This document shows positions 6,124-8,245 of a stretch of DNA of 8,245 nt, piece after piece; the first letter of the stretch is position 1, and each line of letters starts with the position of its first letter. Under the pieces are notes generated by a model. The model was given only the letters and a program-made list of their open reading frames with translations. It was not told the DNA's origin and did no database searches. This DNA comes from a bacterium (GTDB lineage Archaea > Thermoplasmatota > Thermoplasmata > Lutacidiplasmatales > UBA184), in NCBI GenBank assembly GCA_021832495.1, contig JAKBKR010000074.1, positions 1 through 8,245 of the forward strand, read 5' to 3'. The position numbers were made by a program, and so were the translations under genes.

Positions 6124-6702
6124 TCAAGTCGAATAAGTGCCGTTCAGGTAGCGTGTAATGCGCCCCTGCACGGCGCGGAGCGTCTGTTGATGCGCCGCGA
6201 TCCGGTCGTCGAACGCTTGCCGGACCGACCAAGTCACCGCGGCCTGGACGCAGCCGAGGGTATGGGCATCTTCCCAGGAGAGCATCCGTCGATCCCGCTC
6301 AAGGAGGAGGTTCAACTCCTCCCCCAAGTGATGGCGGGCTACCACGTCCGTGGTATCCCACTGATGTAGGTGTGTTAGCAGCCTCTTTGACCGTTCCTGC
6401 ATCTCACCGTGGGCTTCCAGGATGTATCTAACCTCGCTCCGGCAGGAGCCGGGCATCGAGTACATTGCCTCCGGGAAGACCTCACGGTCCTCCTGATGGA
6501 CATGGACACGGTGGAGGTAGACGTCCAGCAGTGCGACCCCGATGTGGACTTCTCTCAGGGAGGGAGGGGGTCCCTGGACCAGACGCTCGCGCAGTTGCGC
6601 AAGATGGGCGAGGAGCGGTTGGGCGAAGTCATGCTCCCGGCGCAGCTCGCTGAAGGTATTGAATGGCTCCATGGCGGTCCCGGTTCCCATGTCTTCGCTC
6701 AT
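6124..6702 (-). CDS. Hemerythrin-like (HHE-type) cation-binding protein
   Basis: This 192-aa, mostly helical protein shows the four-helix hemerythrin pattern. Helix 1 has LRREHDF with H24. Helix 2 has YLHRVHVHQEDREVFPEA (62-79), where H67-x3-E71 and the closing FP fit the classic HxxxE...FP motif. Helix 3 has LEAHGEM with H98. Helix 4 should bring HxxxE but reads LLLERDRRML (132-141), with no histidine in the expected place. An extra helix ends in RITRYLNGTYST. Most iron ligands are kept, so O2 or NO binding is possible, but the site differs from canonical hemerythrin. ATG 6702 is used because GATGAGG stands 5 nt upstream; a TTG at 6768 would add 22 residues and cannot be excluded. The stop is 50 nt before the paralogous fused gene, which is the likely operon partner. 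Confidence 0.75.
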   Translation of the reverse strand: MSEDMGTGTAMEPFNTFSELRREHDFAQPLLAHLAQLRERLVQGPPPSLREVHIGVALLDVYLHRVHVHQEDREVFPEAMYSMPGSCRSEVRYILEAHGEMQERSKRLLTHLHQWDTTDVVARHHLGEELNLLLERDRRMLSWEDAHTLGCVQAAVTWSVRQAFDDRIAAHQQTLRAVQGRITRYLNGTYST

Positions 6703-6849
6703 ATCTGCCTCATCCCATGGAATGCCGGGTTGGTAGTAGAACACCACGTCGAAACGGTTCGAGGTCAAACGCCCGCCGGTGGTACGCTCGGTACGAGGGA
6801 GATACCGACTCAGAATGCGACTAAGAGAGAGAGCCCAAACAGGGGGAGG

Positions 6850-7146
6850 TCAGGCGTCGCAACCGCGGCGTTCGACAACCCTCTCGCAGGAGGAGGCCGG
6901 CAGGACCTTCACGCTTCCCGCCTGGGCAAAAGGGGCCATGAACTGGTGCACGGACTTCTCGGACGGCGCTTCCAGGATCAGGTAGAGGCGGTGGAGGTGG
7001 TCCGCGACCGCCTTCCCTTGGATGGTAATCCCCAGCTTCTCTGCGTTGGCATCCGAAAGGTGCATGAGGAGCATCGCGCCCATCTGCGGGTCCCGGGCGG
7101 GGCACCGGTCCGCGGGGTGTTCGTGCTCGGCAACGAAGAGCGCCAC
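6850..7146 (-). CDS. 98-aa conserved small protein, DUF3303-like
   Basis: The predicted protein begins MALFVAEHEHPADRCPA and is alpha/beta in pattern. A beta strand with H8 and H10 comes first, then C15-P-A-R-D-P-Q-M-G, a helix (LLMHLSDANAEKLGI, 26-40), a second strand (TIQGKAVADH), a third (RLYLILEAP, 53-61), a helix (VHQFMAPFAQAG) and a last strand SVKVLPASSC. C87 and C96 lie near the end. This resembles the small ferredoxin-like fold of DUF3303-type proteins. I recall close relatives of the HEH...CPA type as uncharacterised bacterial and archaeal proteins but cannot verify it. The start is GTG 7146, because a TATA box lies 27 nt upstream, which would make a leaderless message beginning at the start codon. 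The frame is open to 7323, but that part has no protein-like character. It is 147 nt before the hemerythrin-like gene. Confidence 0.7.
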   Translation of the reverse strand: MALFVAEHEHPADRCPARDPQMGAMLLMHLSDANAEKLGITIQGKAVADHLHRLYLILEAPSEKSVHQFMAPFAQAGSVKVLPASSCERVVERRGCDA

Positions 7147-7168
7147 GAAGAAAAACAAGGGAGGGCAG

Positions 7169-7174
7169 GTATAA
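7169..7174 (-). promoter_or_regulatory. TATA box of the 98-aa protein gene
   Basis: The minus strand reads TTCTTATACC here. The TTATAC core is centred 26-27 nt upstream of GTG 7146, the textbook archaeal distance, so transcription should start at or next to the GTG. No Shine-Dalgarno is seen, consistent with leaderless translation. Confidence 0.6.
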
Positions 7175-7351
7175 GAACGGGTTGTCGGCGGTGGACGACA
7201 GGAGTTGTTACTCGGCGACACCCCCCTTTCTCCGTTCGTCGGCGCCCCGGTCACCGGAAGCCCGTGGGAACCTACTTCGACCCCTCTTATCGAGCCCTCT
7301 TTGTGACGATCCACGGTTCCCAATACGGTTCTCTGTAGAGCAAGGGGTGGG

Positions 7352-8074
7352 CTATCGAGGGAGGGATTCGTTGGCCATCTCTAGGGATACCCGGGAGTAG
7401 TGCTCAAGAGCACGAGCCTGGCCCTCATCCATCTCCACGGCCGGCCACCCCCAATGGAGGGCCACGCGCGCCCCCTTTCGGAGGTGGGGTAGCACGAGCG
7501 GGTCGTAATGGACCCGGACCCGCTCCGGGTCGCCCAGAAGGATACTCCCACGGTCCGCTCGAAGGGAGGGTTTCGACAACCACAGATGCTCTCCCTCGAT
7601 GGCGTCCACGGTCGCGCCGGCGGGCCGGCAGGACTCCATGTTCTGGACCGTCGTTTCCACGTGCCCCGTGACATTGCCTACGCCCACGAAGCACACATGG
7701 AAGGCATGATGCGGGAGCGGATGGGAAGGGAGCCGATCGATCATGCGCTCGGCCAGCCGGCGGGGAAGTCCGCGTCGGACCAAGGCCATCAGGATATCCT
7801 TGAAATCCTCCCGATCGAACGCGTCCAACAAGGAATTCCCGATCCAGTAGGCTTCAACCACGCGGTAGTCCAGAGGCTTCAGGCCGTGCTTGTGTGCGAT
7901 CGCGTGGAGGTACGGGGCCAGGGCCTCGAACTTGAGGAGGGTTTCCCCGGCAGCCTCGAGGTCGAGGTTCCGGGTGATGGCTCGATAGAGGAGAGGCTCT
8001 GCATTCTCGGGGCCACAGTAGCTGAGACGGTTCGTCGCGAGGGAGAACCGGGCCCCCAGCTGGACCCCTTCCAT
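7352..8074 (-). CDS. DUF6390-like conserved protein of unknown function
   Basis: This 240-aa protein carries features that I associate with the DUF6390 family. These are ATNRLSYCGPENAEPLL (13-29), FEALAPYLHAIA (49-60), the strongly conserved-looking PLDYRVVEAYWIGNSLLDAF (67-86), PHHAFHVCFVG (121-131) with a His pair, and the C-terminal VALHWGWPAVEMDEGQARALEHYSRVSLEMAN (204-235). There is no signal peptide or membrane span, so it should be cytoplasmic. No catalytic motif is known for the family. The His-His-x-x-His run at 122-126 and C20 could bind a ligand, which is only a suggestion. ATG 8074 lies one base after the stop of the upstream membrane-protein gene, so the two are coupled. About 200 nt separate its stop from the next gene, which has its own promoter. 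Confidence 0.68.
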   Translation of the reverse strand: MEGVQLGARFSLATNRLSYCGPENAEPLLYRAITRNLDLEAAGETLLKFEALAPYLHAIAHKHGLKPLDYRVVEAYWIGNSLLDAFDREDFKDILMALVRRGLPRRLAERMIDRLPSHPLPHHAFHVCFVGVGNVTGHVETTVQNMESCRPAGATVDAIEGEHLWLSKPSLRADRGSILLGDPERVRVHYDPLVLPHLRKGARVALHWGWPAVEMDEGQARALEHYSRVSLEMANESLPR

Positions 8075-8075
8075 C

Positions 8076-8245
8076 TCACGGAGGGACCTGGGTCCCCCAT
8101 TGCACGGCCCGGCGGAGCACGGTCCCGGTCTCTCGCGCCAGCACCCACCCCACGGTCAGCGCGGCCCCCGCGAAGATGGCGAAGACCCCGAGGGATTGCC
8201 CCAGGCTCATGGGGGATCCCCGCAACGCCACGGCGAGGAGGAACG
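8076..8245 (-). CDS. C-terminal end of a membrane protein, cut by window edge
   Basis: The minus-strand frame is open from the window end to TGA (8076-8078) and gives 55 residues. FLLAVALRG is followed by a hydrophobic stretch, SLGVFAIFAGAALTVGWVLA (17-36), a typical membrane span. A basic tail (RETGTVLRRAVQWGTQVPP) follows and should face the cytoplasm. The family cannot be named from this fragment. Its stop is one base from the ATG of the DUF6390-like gene, which implies one transcript and a shared role. An in-frame ATG at residue 12 means the gene could be as short as 44 residues, but the hydrophobic residues before it suggest that it continues upstream. Confidence 0.6.
   Translation of the reverse strand, partial: FLLAVALRGSPMSLGQSLGVFAIFAGAALTVGWVLARETGTVLRRAVQWGTQVPP

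Noticed and set aside
6074..6232. N-terminal extension of the fused hemerythrin-like frame up to 6232
   Set aside because: It would overlap the end of the upstream gene, lacks protein-like character, and the AGGAG site supports the start at 6073.
6409..7338. Plus-strand open frame of 309 codons
   Set aside because: It runs antisense across the hemerythrin-like and 98-aa genes, which have supported motifs and starts; its own translation is low-complexity and unlike any family.
7331..7340. Small stem CTCTGTAGAG after the DUF6390-like gene
   Set aside because: A 4-bp stem without a following T-run is too weak to call a terminator.

Overview
The window looks like a chromosomal piece of a GC-rich archaeon, most likely a euryarchaeal or Thermoplasmatota-type lineage; this placement is an inference. 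The evidence is a PAC2-family proteasome-assembly protein ending in an HbYX tail, a regulator with a Bat-type (HTH_10) helix-turn-helix, and AT-rich TATA-like boxes about 27-30 nt upstream of start codons, giving leaderless or almost leaderless transcripts. Genes inside operons instead carry purine-rich Shine-Dalgarno sites.

Left part (1-2347, plus strand): the 3' end of hemC (hydroxymethylbilane synthase) overlaps hemE (uroporphyrinogen decarboxylase) by 4 nt. A TATA box then leads into the PAC2-family gene. Tetrapyrrole synthesis is therefore followed by a proteasome chaperone with its own promoter.

Middle (2348-3414): a 359-nt stretch without a recognised gene holds a long nested hairpin (2489-2570). 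It also holds, on the minus strand, a possible 13-residue microprotein with a CxxCxC motif and five lysines, preceded by a perfect GGAGGT. Next comes a minus-strand Bat-type HTH regulator, divergent from a plus-strand DUF488 (YeaO-like) gene.

Right part (3975-8245, minus strand): reading in the direction of transcription, there is the end of a membrane protein, a DUF6390-like protein, a 98-aa His/Cys-containing protein with its own TATA box, two paralogous hemerythrin-like proteins (the second fused to a C-terminal Cys/His domain) and a type II NADH dehydrogenase-like flavoprotein. The two hemerythrin-like genes and the flavoprotein are 38-50 nt apart and probably form an operon. With the regulator nearby this looks like a small oxygen or redox handling island. 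The most unusual points are the altered ligand pattern shared by the two hemerythrin-like proteins, the Cys/His fusion, and the microprotein.
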